From the NCBI RefSeq assembly GCF_036711975.1, contig NC_091970.1:12469501-12533500 (forward strand): a stretch of DNA of 64,000 nucleotides. Direction: 5' to 3'. Every line of letters starts with the position of its first letter. The first letter of the stretch is position 1. Position numbers and translations under genes: made by a program. Of this stretch, positions 44,801-55,682 are shown in pieces. Under the pieces are notes generated by a model. The model was given only the letters and a program-made list of their open reading frames with translations. It made no database searches and had not been told where the DNA came from. The DNA is from Onthophagus taurus. Taxonomy: Eukaryota; Arthropoda; Insecta; Coleoptera; Scarabaeidae.

Positions 44801-45345
44801 ATTAACAAACACTGTTCCTGAAGTAATTCTAAACAAATTTTGTTAACAACATTTTTTGATTAAATCAACAATAAGGATATAACCTCAAAAATATTAATTT
44901 TTGTAGCATACTGTTCAGTGGGAAATTAAAATTTCAGGTTAGAAAAAAATTGTGTTAACAAAAATTGTTCCTGAAACAATTCTAAACAAACTTTATCAAC
45001 AATTTTTTTTGATTTAATCAATAATTAAGGAGATAACCTCAAAATAATAATATTTTCGTTTTTATACATAATTACACTTAGATGTTTAATTAATAGAGAT
45101 GTAAACATTTTTTATTAAGATAATTGATTCAAAATCGAAATTGAAACAAATTTTATTTAAAACATTTTTTGTTAAAAACAATAATTATCGAGATAATTAA
45201 TTTTGATAGCATACTATTCAGAGGGAAATTAAAATTTCAAGATAGCAAAAAATTTTATTAACAAACACTGTTCCTGAAGTAATTCTAAACAAATTTTGTT
45301 AATAAAAGTTTTTGATTTGATCAATAATTAAGAACATAACCTCAA
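41865..45345. repeat. Higher-order satellite array, period about 460 bp (three monomers of about 152 bp)
   Basis: The phrase GCATACTGTTCAGTGGGAAA marks one monomer type at about 41861, 42145, 42602, 43058, 43521, 43986, 44450 and 44907, giving steps of 456-465 bp after the first shorter one. A second type (ACTATTCAGAGGGAAATTAA, followed by TTTCAAGATAGC) and a third (TTACACTTAGATGTTTAATT) sit between them in constant order. The monomers are recognisably related, each with AAACAAA(T/C)TTT and a CAATAATTA(A/T) or CAACAATAAGG phrase. Short gains such as the CACACATATA stretch mark sub-lineages of the unit. The array stops at 45345 near the start of another transposon end. Confidence 0.9.
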
Positions 45346-45360
45346 AAAAGTTTTTATATA

Positions 45361-46547
45361 CAGGGTGTATCTGAATGACTGCAACAAACTTCAAGGGGTG
45401 ATTCTTTAGTGAATTTTAAGGGTACTTTCATATATGAACCATGGGCGACTTCGACTCCCCTAAGGAGCTACATCCCTCCAAAAATGGCGGAAAATTTTGG
45501 TTTAATTTCTTTTTCTCAAAAACCATAAACGCTAGGAAAATGAAATTTGGGGAATATGTTTAACTCATAATAGGGCACGTTTTGACCCTATTTGTACTTT
45601 CAACCTACCCTTCTAAACTACTACTAAATGTAACTACCCCCGTTCAATTTATGCCTAGGTTTTTTTTATGGAGATGATAAATGCATTGGACAAATTTCAG
45701 TTAGATAGATAAAACTATTCTAAAACTTTTTTGTAACTCTGATGTTCTTCTAAAATTTTATAATTTCTGAGAAAAAAAATAGTTATTTACTCACTAACTA
45801 TTAAGCTGTAGGGTTGTTAATCGAGGTGGAATGAATTTTTAAAGAAAAAATCTTAGTAGGCTTTGCAATCTTTGTCATAAATATTTTTGACGTTTAATGT
45901 CAGGTTTTCTTATTATTATTATTGTTTTATTTAAAATTTTGAAACGTCGAGTGAACAAGCGTAAATGCGATAGAACTTTATTTAAAAATTAATTTGAAAA
46001 ACATCACTAGTTATAAGTAAACTATGTATGACTATTACCAACCTAGCGGGTTTACAATTCCTAAAATTTCAAATTTGAGGCATTTAACAACAAAAAGGAT
46101 TTTAACTCAAAAAATAAAAACGGTGGATGAGAATGATATTAATAAAAATTGTTTATTATTAATCGCTAAAACATAATCTAGGAACGATTTCTTTCCAACT
46201 ATTTCGCATTTTAAGTTATAAAGCATAAAATGAGAAACTCTGCTAGACTGGCACTTGATATTAATTAAGAAGTGATTTTAACCTCAATGCCGAAAATGCC
46301 TGTTTTAATAAGATATTGAGACCAAATGAAGGGTCCAGGGGAAAAACGTGATAAGTCACAAATGCGTAATTTCATAAGAGAACTATTTTAAAGTTACCAG
46401 ACTTTTTCTAGGCCGATGGGAAGTAATTCTTCGATTTTGCTATGGTAATTAATATTCGAATTTATTTTTTATTGATTCTGTGAACACGATAATTCTTAAA
46501 TGCTTGCGTTCTACGCGTAAATAAAGTCAGACTAGGGTAACAAATAG
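45361..46547. other. Mariner-type end at 45361, otherwise no gene
   Basis: CAGGGTGTATCTGAATGACT after TATA at 45357 looks like a mariner/MITE terminus; no matching right end was found. The remainder shows no coding frame. Confidence 0.45.
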
Positions 46548-47281
46548 AATTGCAATGCAAGAAAACGGCAAGTCCCACACTTATCATCTTTTTGCTCTTT
46601 ACCAAAGAAGAGTTAATGGAAAAAAATTTAATATTGTTTGTTGTTTTTCAAAGAGATAATGGTTTTTTGATATTTAGAATTGGAACTGTTATATGTGGAA
46701 AAATTCGATTATATTTGGATTTAAATTTATGTAAATTGTGTAGGAGATCGGCTTTAAGTTTAGGGAATATGGGATTAAAAAGTAATTGGCTTTCAATATC
46801 GATGGCTAAAAAAGTAGAATTGAAATTGTGAGTGTTAATGGAAAATTTGTGTCCTAAACTAAATAGTTCTATTTCTGAAGATGATAGTGAATAGTCAGAG
46901 AGGTTAGTGTATTTAGGCGCGAATGTAAAATGTGATTGTTTATTATCGTAGGTGATATTATAATTGTTATTATTAATTTCTAGTCGTTTGATATTAAAGT
47001 TATCGTTAGAATCCTTTGAGTTAGACTTACTGTATAGAGCGTTGTTCTTTAATAAGCTTAATTTTTTATTTTTATTTTTAATGTCAGCTAGGGATTTATG
47101 GGTGATTATACAGAAACTATCATTTTTCACATGGTAATTTGAAAATAGTTTTTTTGTTCCAAATTTTGTTTTTTAATACACAAACACGAACTTTAGTTCA
47201 AAATGAACCTTGCAAAGTTCAAAATCAAACCGTTCAATTATTGTCTAGCCAGAATTGACTTGTTTTTGTAAAAACGATATG

Positions 47282-49216
47282 CAGAGGAATGACGAGATAA
47301 GCAGAGGAATGATTTTTTTATTTGATACGGCAAAATAATACAATATTAGGCATAATATGCATGTTAAAACCAAAACAGTGAATAAACTTAAGAGCTTAAA
47401 ACAAAAGAATATTCAATGCAATAACGAAAAAACGTTAACGTTTTACACTTGAACAAGCAGCTTCTTGATCTTCGTCAGAATAAACATCTTCAAACTGTAG
47501 CTTATTTTGAACTTTTATGGAACCGCTGATATATCTGCTTAAAGGAGTGTCCTCATCATCACTAGACGTGTCACTAAAGATAGTTCATCATTAAGCCCAA
47601 TTTTGTTGAATTTAAGGGAAACAATGAAGTATTTTTTATTGCCGCTTATGAAAGTGCTAAGTTCATAAAAGTTTAATCTGATGCTACTTTCATAATCTTC
47701 TTTTTTTATTTGGTGTACTTTCATTGTTCCTCTAAAAGTTTGTAGCAAAACATTCTTAAGTTTTTGGGACATTTCATTAATTTTGTCTGCATCAATCTGA
47801 TAGTAAGTAATGTTTTGGCACAGGTTATTCAACATAGCTTTTATTTCGACCATATCTGCTCCTTGACCAACCAATCTATCTAACGTCCTTTTAGTAACTC
47901 CTCCTATCCCGTCAGGTGCCCCCTTTCCGTGACCAGCTTCTAAATAGTTCCAAGTAAAATTTTTTACTTTTGGGTGCAATTTTGGCAACTCGATTGCTAG
48001 GAAATAAAACATGGTTTTATTACGGTATTGAGTCGACGGTGAGTCACTAATAAAGTGAACTGAAGCGTATCAACTGTTGGGTAAGAGTTTGTTATGCACT
48101 TTATTATTGGGTCTAAATGGCCGAGATATTATGTAGAAGCGATTCTGATAAAGTGCAAAAGCATTGTTGCTGTACCTCATCTTGTTTGGTATATAAAACA
48201 ACAGTATGTAGAGATATCTGGTTTCTTGATCCTCCGAAGTGGAATGCTTGTATCTCTTCTGCGTATTTCATGTTGTAGTTATCACTAAAATCCATGTGAA
48301 TAACCGCCTCGGTAATTCGAAGATTCTCTTTAAGTTCTTTGAGTTGTTTGTACTGATGTAAGGATCTGCCTTTGTACTTCAGAAATTGTATAATACTTTG
48401 TTTAAAATCAGCTATAATATCAGAAACCTGGCATTCAACTTTCTTCTTTGATGTCTTTCTAACCTGCTTTTCCTTTTGTGATGTCTTGTCAACATACGTG
48501 CATTTTTCTGCCATCCATTTGAAGTAGTAACTGCGTTCCCTAGGGTTGTATTCACGGAATGATATTTGCATAGAAATACATTTATCGCATCTCTAGAACT
48601 GGTCATTCCTCTGTGCCTGTCATCAGTCCTCTGGATCTCAGTAATCCAGAGGAATGGTGCCAGAGGAATGACGACTTCTTCGTTTATTAGTTTTTAGTTT
48701 AGGAAATTGAATGAATCCTAACTTACAAATTGGTCCACGGAAAGGAAACTCATTATTTCGTATTTAAATGAGGGAATGGATGCAACAAAAATATAAATAA
48801 ATTAAATACACTTACCAGAGGAATGGTCAATCTGTGTGTGACATTAACAATTTGGGAACAAAACGTTAAAAAGAAGACGTATTGTTTTAGTTCGACAACA
48901 TTTGCTTAGTGACACTCTGCAAGAACTAGGTTGGGAAAAGCATATCTGGTTGCGTGCGAAGACATATCGCCATCTACCATCATATTATTTACGTACATCT
49001 TGCGAGCCAGAGGAATGACCGCTAAAGGTGGTAACGTAGTTTCTATCATCTTTTTGAGGGGTGTTTTAAAGTGGAAGATGTTTTTAGACTAGCTTTACTG
49101 AAAGTTCAGGTTTGCTTAATCAAAATGTAAAATTACAAATGAAGAAAGTTAATAGATTTTTGTCTAATATGTACATAATGTTAGACGTCTCCAGTTATAA
49201 CATGCCAGAGGAATGA
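47282..49216 (-). mobile_element. DNA transposon rich in CAGAGGAATG motifs
   Basis: Separates the two Penelope-like pieces. CAGAGGAATG occurs at 47282, 47302, 48648, 48661, 48826, 49008 and 49206, and inverted at 48604, but nowhere else that I noticed. The outermost copies seem to mark the element's limits; exact ends and TSD are unresolved. Confidence 0.55.
47539..48571 (-). pseudogene. Transposase-like protein with DFSDNY and GHGKGAPDGIGG motifs
   Basis: The upstream frame (48571-48113) carries KYKGRSLHQYKQLKELKENL and VIHMDFSDNYNMKYAEEIQA. The downstream frame (48012-47539) carries NYLEAGHGKGAPDGIGGVTK followed by RTLDRLVGQGADM. I recognise this motif order from uncharacterised transposon-linked proteins of invertebrates. 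The Asp of DFSDNY and of APDGIGG are candidate catalytic residues (inference). The segment expected between the two frames, which normally holds another acid, is missing, so the gene is a deletion derivative. Confidence 0.65.
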
Positions 49217-49739
49217 TATTTTGACATGATTTTTTACTATAATTTAATAATAATAAGTATGATTTCATTAACTCTTTAAGAACTCAATATAGCTGGTCTA
49301 TACTTTTCTAGAAACAATACGATATTTGTAGAAAGTAATTTTTTAGTCGAAATTGTTACCGGTAACAGCAAAAATGATAGTTTCTATAGAAATACCATTA
49401 TGACGTAATTGTTCACTAAAATTGTTATATAGTTCATCAAATTCTAAGGGGTGAAGTATTTTACTTAAATGGTGATGTAGAAATTTAAGTTTCAAATCTT
49501 GAATATCACGATCTCTGTAGTGTTGTTTGATGGTGCATTTGATAAGTTTTCTTTCCAAAATTTTCCTATAAAGTTGAAATTGTCTTGGCAATTTTAAATC
49601 GAAAGCTTTAGGCGTTATGTTCAACTTTAATGATTGTTGTAAGAAGAATATGTGGTTATTGGATTTGTTTCGTTTTTCTATTAAATTATAAGAAATTAGA
49701 TCTACTCCTGAACCCCACCTATTAACTAATTCCATTATA

Positions 49740-50428
49740 TTGTATAATTTTTCTATGTAAGTTCACCTTTTCAAATGTCCGATTTTCACTTTACCGTTAT
49801 TAATACGTTCCGGTTAACCTTTGTTTAATTTGTTTCTTCTTTTTTTCGTAAATTTAGGTACTGAAGATGAAACATTAGTTTTCGAAACATGTCTACTTGA
49901 ATAGAATTAAAACATTTTAATATTTCTCAAAGAAGTTTTTACTTTTACATACATCCTATTTTATTATATTTAGAGAAATATGGAGAATTTCATCCCATTT
50001 GCTAACATATCTTGGGATACTATTAACCACAAAGAATTATGTTTTTTTTGGACTTAACGGTTTTTTATACTGTTTTAGATGGACTTACCATGTTTTTCCC
50101 CTGTACATCTAAACTTATTTTGTGAATATCTCAAGACTAAACATGTTTTCATCTAAAACTCATTGATCATCTTGTAGGTCGTAATTTTTACTACAAGATT
50201 CAATCATTTAGATTTTAGATCAATTAATGAAATATTGGACTTATCACGTTTTTCCCCTGAACCCTTCAAATTAAAAAAACCTAGGTACATATGTAATTAA
50301 AAAAAAAAAAATCCCCAACAACTTCTTAAATCCAACGAATTTTTCCGATTTAAACCGAATTTCAACTTCGTCAACGTTCGGTATTTTCACTTTCTCTTCA
50401 TTCGCTGCAAAGACACGAAGTGTTTCGA
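49740..50428. promoter_or_regulatory. Upstream region of the yellow-family gene
   Basis: No coding frame. The last 100 bp (GTTCGGTATTTTCACTTTCT...) should include promoter and 5' UTR; I see no clear TATA box. Confidence 0.4.
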
Positions 50429-50708
50429 ATGGATTTTTTAAGGTTATCCACGATATTCTGGTTAGCATCGATATGTTTCGAAGTAAAAATCACGGCTTTG
50501 GATAATCTAAGGGTGGCATTTCAATGGAAACAACTCGATTTTCAATACCCAAACGAAAACGAACGAAAACTAGCGATCGAACGTGAAGATTTCGTGCCGG
50601 AGCACAATTTACCATTGGGTTTGGAAGTTTACAAAGATAGATTGTTTATTACCGTGCCGAGATGGAAAAAAGGTGTGGCGGCTTCTTTGGCCTACATTAA
50701 ATTAACAG
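50429..50708 (+). CDS. Yellow/MRJP-family protein, first coding exon
   Basis: ATG at 50429 opens a signal peptide (MDFLRLSTIFWLASICFEVK) followed by the conserved start of the yellow/major royal jelly domain. This includes LRVAFQWKQLDFQYPNENER, the FVPEHNLPLGLEVYKDRLFI block and VPRWKKGVAASLAYIKLTG. The exon ends at 50708 before GTAAGG, in phase 1, giving 93 residues of a family usually about 400-450 aa. Family members are secreted beta-propeller proteins, several acting in cuticle pigmentation. The subfamily cannot be decided from this part (yellow-b or yellow-h-like are possible). No later exon is recognisable up to 64000, where the sequence is transposons, so intron 1 exceeds 13 kb unless the gene is truncated. 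Confidence 0.88.
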
Positions 50709-51313
50709 GTAAGGATTTAATTTTTTTTATTTAAGTGATTTTAATGGAAATATGTTATGTTAAAAGTGTTTAAATACACCGTTTGACAGTTAACATAACC
50801 TCAAACTGTGTTTATTTCGTTGTTGAGGGAGGGAAAAGTTGTGGAGATTGGGGTTTTTATTGATTTTAATTGAGCTTAATGTGATAAAAATGAAAAGTGC
50901 GATTGAAAATTGTTCAAGGTGACCGCTTTGTCTTGGAAATTCCGCAATCTAACGCCTCGATTTTATTCAGGACAACCTTGAACGTACTTATATTTTACAA
51001 TCACATAGGTAGTTTGTGAACGTTTTTTCGTGATTCTTTTATAAAATTTATTAGATTTTACTCTACTATTGTTAAATTTATGTAGATTATTTAGTAAATT
51101 GTACTGGATTGTTACTTGATTTCGACAGATTGTTGCTACATTGTACCAAGTGTTGGCAGATTTTGAATTTTTATTGCAACAATAATTAAATTCTTGCCGG
51201 TTCTTGTTAAAACGTTATTATGAAATTATTTTAATTATTAACAATTTTAATTAGACATATTGAAGTTACGCATAAAAACATACATTCAAGTTCGCTTTAT
51301 TAATTTTTGTATA
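50709..51313. other. Start of yellow intron 1
   Basis: Begins with GTAAGG. No coding frame, RNA gene or transposon end seen before 51314. Confidence 0.5.
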
Positions 51314-53093
51314 CAGGTGTCTCACGTAAGCGGCAAAGTCAAAGTACAGGGTGGTTCAAATTCGATGTCCGAATAGGCTAACTCGAAAACTATAAGAGTT
51401 AGAAGAAAAGTAGCTTACATGTCATGATCTCGTTTTTCGAGAAACTGCTAATGCCGAAAACCTCATAGCTTCATCGCCTTTTGTTTTTCCCCTAGAGGCC
51501 AAAATTAAAAGTATCGTAAAACCCGCAAATGTAATTATCTTGGTTATTATTATAGGTGGAGTATTATAACTAAGACATTATAGGGACACTTTTTTACAGA
51601 GAATTTGATGACGTAGTCAAAAAAATTTTGTGGGTTTTAGATTTTGAGATATTATCACAATTTTCGTTTTTTTAAATGGATAAATTCGTTATTTTTTTCT
51701 GATTACAAAAATATAGGGTTTGACAGGTCTATTTCTTATTGTTTTAGAATAAAACTAAACATAAACTTTTCTGTTAGTGTCGTCGAAGAAATTAAATTTA
51801 CAGTTTCCTGTAAATTACGGTTCTATAACTAAAAATTAAAAAAACATATTTCTGATATTTGAAACAAATATATGTGTTAATTTATATATGTTTTACACAA
51901 AAGTTGGAATAGATTGCATTATTTCACATTCTTTATTACGATTTAATATTATTTTTAAATGATTTAATAAATTATCGATAGATGGCGCTCATGTTTTTTT
52001 TTTAATTCAAATAAACAGCAACATTTGTTTGTAGTCAAAAATTTTCTGAAGTGTCACTTTAAAAATCCTGTTTTTAAAATCAATTACGAAAATTTTGAAA
52101 AGTTTGACATGTTAGAATGTTACATATTAAAAACTTATTTGTTTTTAAATACCAGAAGTATCTCCGTATTTAATTGTTAACTTTTTACATTTTACCTATC
52201 GCCCCGTAACTTACAGGAAACTGTAAATTTAATTTCCTCGACGACACTAGATGGAAATTTTATAAAAAAAGTTTATTTTTAGATTTATTCTAAAACAATA
52301 AGAAATATAGACCTGTCGAACCCTATATTTTTGTAATCAGAAAAAAATAACGAATTTAATAAGCGAATAATCAGTGGTTGTTTCCATTTTAAAAAATGAA
52401 AATTGTCATGATATCTCAAAATCTAAAACCGAAAAAATTCTTTTGACTACGTCATCAAATTCTCTGTAAAAAAGTGTCCATATAATGTCTTAGTTATAAT
52501 ACTCCACCTAGAATAATAACGAAGATAATTGCACTTGCTGGTTTTACGATATTTTAAATTTTGGCCTCTAAGGGAAAAAAAAAAGACGATAGCGCTATGA
52601 GGTTTTCGGCATTAGCAGTTTCTGGAAAAACGAGATCATGACATGTAAGCTACTTTTTTTCTAACTTTTATAGTTTCCAAGTTAGTCTATTCGGACAACG
52701 AATTTGAACCACCCTGTACATAAATGGCATTAAGAAGCCGAGGTACACAGTTCCCCTCTAGAGAACCCTTACTACATTTTAATTAATTGTTAAAAAAAAG
52801 TCAATTACTAAAAAAGGGTTCTAATTAGAATAACTCAAAAACTAAAAGCATTAGGGCCAATACGTCTTATCAAAGTCAAGATGTGTAGAATCAGAACATA
52901 CAGTAAAAGCTATATCATTCCATTTAAAATAACATATGTTTATATCAGTACTTCAGTATGGAACACCTGTAACTATGAAAATGTTTTTCATTTATAGTAT
53001 GGTAAATTTCCCACAACGTTTCTCTAAAGGACAGCTATGTATCTCGGCTCCTTAATGTCATTTATCTATTTTGCCGCTTACGTGGGACACCTG
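51314..53093. mobile_element. MITE, split by a fold-back element
   Basis: CAGGTGTCTCACGTAAGCGG at 51314 and its complement ending CACCTG at 53093. The left 33 bp are separated from the rest (52719-53093) by the insertion at 51347-52716. The reconstructed MITE is about 0.4 kb and non-coding. Confidence 0.8.
51347..52716. mobile_element. Fold-back element, complete copy
   Basis: CAGGGTGGTTCAAATTCGAT at 51347 and its complement at 52716, flanked by TA at 51345-51346 and 52717-52718. The complementary arms are about 500 bp each, with scattered differences, around a short AT-rich centre. No transposase. Each arm carries the TTTACAG hairpin (51797, 52211). Confidence 0.88.
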
Positions 53094-53186
53094 TGTATAC
53101 AGTATGTCACCGGATCGAGTTACAAAGAGGAAAGAAGAGGACTTATCTGAGCATAAATAATGCGTCGGATATGTTCAAACCACTAA

Positions 53187-54708
53187 GGCTCACTTTTACC
53201 ACCTCTAGTTAAAGTGGTTGTTAACTTTAACTAATGGTTAGCGCAAAAATCGGCTTTTACCATCATATTTACCTTGTTGATAGCGCTAACTAATAGTTAT
53301 TTTCGGTCTATCCGTAACTATCGGTTTGGGGGCCGGGTTAAATATTTACCTCATTGATAAACTTGGTTGAAGGTATTTTAAACCAGATGGCGTAACATAA
53401 ATCTAACCTAAAATCATAATAAACGCTTACGTTCGCTCAAAACTCCATAATAGTGATTAAAACGGTGTTATTGTCGTTTTATAACAGTGTTACACAGCGA
53501 TAGAATAAAAAATCTTGGATTTCGAAAGGTTTGAAATTGATGAGCAAGAAATCTTGGAGAAAATTAATTATCTATTTCCCATTCGGGGTGGACGCGTAAT
53601 AAAAGACAGAATAGACCACCATCAAACTGATGAATTTATTAAAAGATTTCGATTATCAAAGGAATGTGTGTTTTCACCACATTTTAGCACAAATTGATAA
53701 TGACATCAAACCACGAACGAGGAAGTTTTTATTATTTAGGGAGTTTTTATTAGTAGAAGAATTAATAATTAATTTTTTTTTTGGAAATTCTGCAATCCCT
53801 GTTTCGGCTGTTTCAAATAGATTGTTGCTTACTTTAAGATTTTTTGCTACAGGCAACATATTATTGGATGTAGCTGACTTTTGTGGAATCAGCGAATCAG
53901 CTTCAGGTCAATAATAGAAGATTAGTAGTTATCAATTATTTTCGGAACTTATAAAAATAAACTTTATAATTATAAAAAATAATAAAAGAAAACGTTATTT
54001 ACAATAAATATGCACATTATTATTATTTAAATATCGTCAACAAGTATTTAAAAAATAGATTAACTGTCTTTTTCTTTTTTTAATTTTTTTATCTCCACTT
54101 CTTTTTCCTTCTCATTTTCTAACATTAATGTTGTTAACTCTAATCTTTTCTTTAATAACTCATTATAATAGGTATCGTGGGCAGCTTTATTGGACACCAC
54201 ACCATATAAAGCAGATCAATTTTTTATAAATACATAGTAGGTTAGTTAGTATTTTGATTGTACTTTTACTTTTCCTTGTTGTTTGCAAAACCCAAACGTT
54301 ATTTTCCACGTACTAACGTGGCTATTTTTATTTTCGAGGACATTTTTATCCGCCACCAAGTCAAGTAAAATTGTTATTTCTTCAGGTTAAAAATTTGCCC
54401 CCAGAATACGCTTTTCGACCTGATTTGCGGTTTTTATTTTTTCGTGATCGTTAGTTGCCACTAACAGAACTGACACGTTTATGAGAATTACCCACGAATT
54501 ACCGACCATTACCGACGGACAACAATCTTTTGCACGTAGTCACCAACAGTCATTATAATATTCCCCTAGATTTTTACGTTAACTACTAGATAGCCTATCC
54601 ATTAGTTAGATCGAAATGGTAAAAGTCGTTTCGCAGTTAACTAATAGATAATCGTTATCCGATAGTTAGACTAACGACCAGTTTAACTAAAGGTGGTAAA
54701 AGTGGGCC
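53187..54708 (+). mobile_element. PIF/Harbinger deletion derivative with TAA TSD
   Basis: GGCTCACTTTTACCACCTCT at 53187 and its imperfect complement at 54708, flanked by TAA at 53184-53186 and 54709-54711, the TWA target duplication typical of Harbinger elements. It keeps the nuclease N-terminus on + and the second-protein C-terminus on -; the catalytic core is deleted. Confidence 0.88.
53515..53914 (+). pseudogene. Harbinger nuclease, N-terminal remnant
   Basis: The first register has FEIDEQEILEKINYLFPIRG then FIKRFRLSKECVF. After a shift near 53680 comes IDNDIKPRTRKF and NRLLLTLRFFATGNILLDVA followed by DFCGISESAS, the HTH before the DDE domain. It stops at 53912; all three catalytic acids are lost. 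A possible remnant of the second protein reads on the minus strand at about 54205-54062 (NELLKKRLELTTLMLENEKE). Confidence 0.82.
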
Positions 54709-54984
54709 TAAATCGCACGAACTTTATATTCTAACTATAGAAGTTAACTAATTATTGCCATTTTTATGTAAAAATTATACTTTTCCTAAATTAAAAATTT
54801 TTCAAGTTCAATTTACAATATGTAACCATAGAAACCATAAAAGTTACAACTTATGTTAGTGAAAAATATACAGACAAATCAAATTAAAATATGGCTAATT
54901 GAATAAAATATTTTAAATGTAAATTTATGTAATAACACACTATGTAAGTAATAAATATTATTTATTTGTAAGTGAACAAATCCT

Positions 54985-55510
54985 CATTCAAACAAATGCC
55001 CTCCTAATTCGGCACACATTTGAAGACGAGTTCAAAATTCTTTATAAGAAGTACGAATTTCCGCCAGTGGTAGAGATTCTATTGCTTTAATTATTCTTAG
55101 TTTTAATAGTTCTGCATCATCTTGTAATGGTTCACTGTAAACAATTTGTTTCAATCGTCTCCAAAAATAAAAATCCATAACTGTAAGATCAGAACTACGT
55201 GCTGGCCATCAAATAGGACCATTTCGTTAAATTCATTTTTGACGAAATTGTAAATTTAACCATTTGGCACAATGTCTGAATGGTAAGCTGGGCAACTGTC
55301 TTGCTGAAAGTACATTACCGTATAAAATTTAAAACTAATTGGATTTATATCGCTCCAATAACGACAATGCTGGGAAGAAACAATGTCATTTGTTGAAAAG
55401 CTATCTGAAAAGCAGCGTCTTCCTCATTTAGTCTCTTTATCTGCCTCTTTATGGATAATACAGAACCCGTTTCACAAAAAATTTTTTTCCTCTTTGTAAC
55501 TCGATCCGGG
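54985..55510 (-). pseudogene. Mariner-like transposase remnant
   Basis: Heavily broken. The minus strand shows an N-terminal RVTKRKKIFCETGSVLSIKR and, in other registers, YFQQDSCPAYHS-type sequence (second Asp region) and a C-terminal LPLAEIRTSYKEF and LGGHLFE-like end. Many indels. Confidence 0.7.
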
Positions 55511-55682
55511 GACATACTGTATAGTACAATATATTCGTGGATCATCTTAGTATCAACAGACCTTTAAGTTAACGAATAACGTTTTGCTGGTTCACTACGA
55601 ACAATTTTCATCTACAACATTTTCTCATAACATTTTTGGATTGAATTATAATAAACATCGCTCAAAAATGTCAATTTATATA

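Larger units (their letters stand above)
46648..49735 (-). pseudogene. Penelope-like retroelement ORF fragment, split by a DNA transposon
   Basis: The minus-strand piece 49735-49343 has LQQSLKLNITPKAFDLKLPR then QLYRKILERKLIKCTIKQHY. A second piece (47130-46648) has LSDYSLSSSEIELFSLGHKF and LPKLKADLL-type sequence. Both fit the region upstream of the reverse transcriptase in arthropod Penelope-like elements. The RT and endonuclease are not present. The two pieces are separated by the transposon at about 47282-49216. Confidence 0.55.
53100..55519 (-). mobile_element. Mariner-like element, split by a Harbinger derivative
   Basis: CAGTATGTCACCGGATCGAG at 53100 and its complement at 55519, flanked by TA (53098-53099, 55520-55521). 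The Harbinger derivative at 53187-54708 lies just inside the left end. Confidence 0.85.

Noticed and set aside
41865-45345. CRISPR-like regular repeats.
   Set aside because: Units are about 152/460 bp with no unique spacers and the context is eukaryotic; it is satellite DNA.
46550-46831. Plus-strand 93-codon frame.
   Set aside because: It lies antisense to the Penelope-like fragment, which has recognisable family sequence.
50271-50468. Minus-strand frame overlapping the yellow exon start.
   Set aside because: Antisense to the signal peptide and 5' UTR of the yellow-family exon; no domain.
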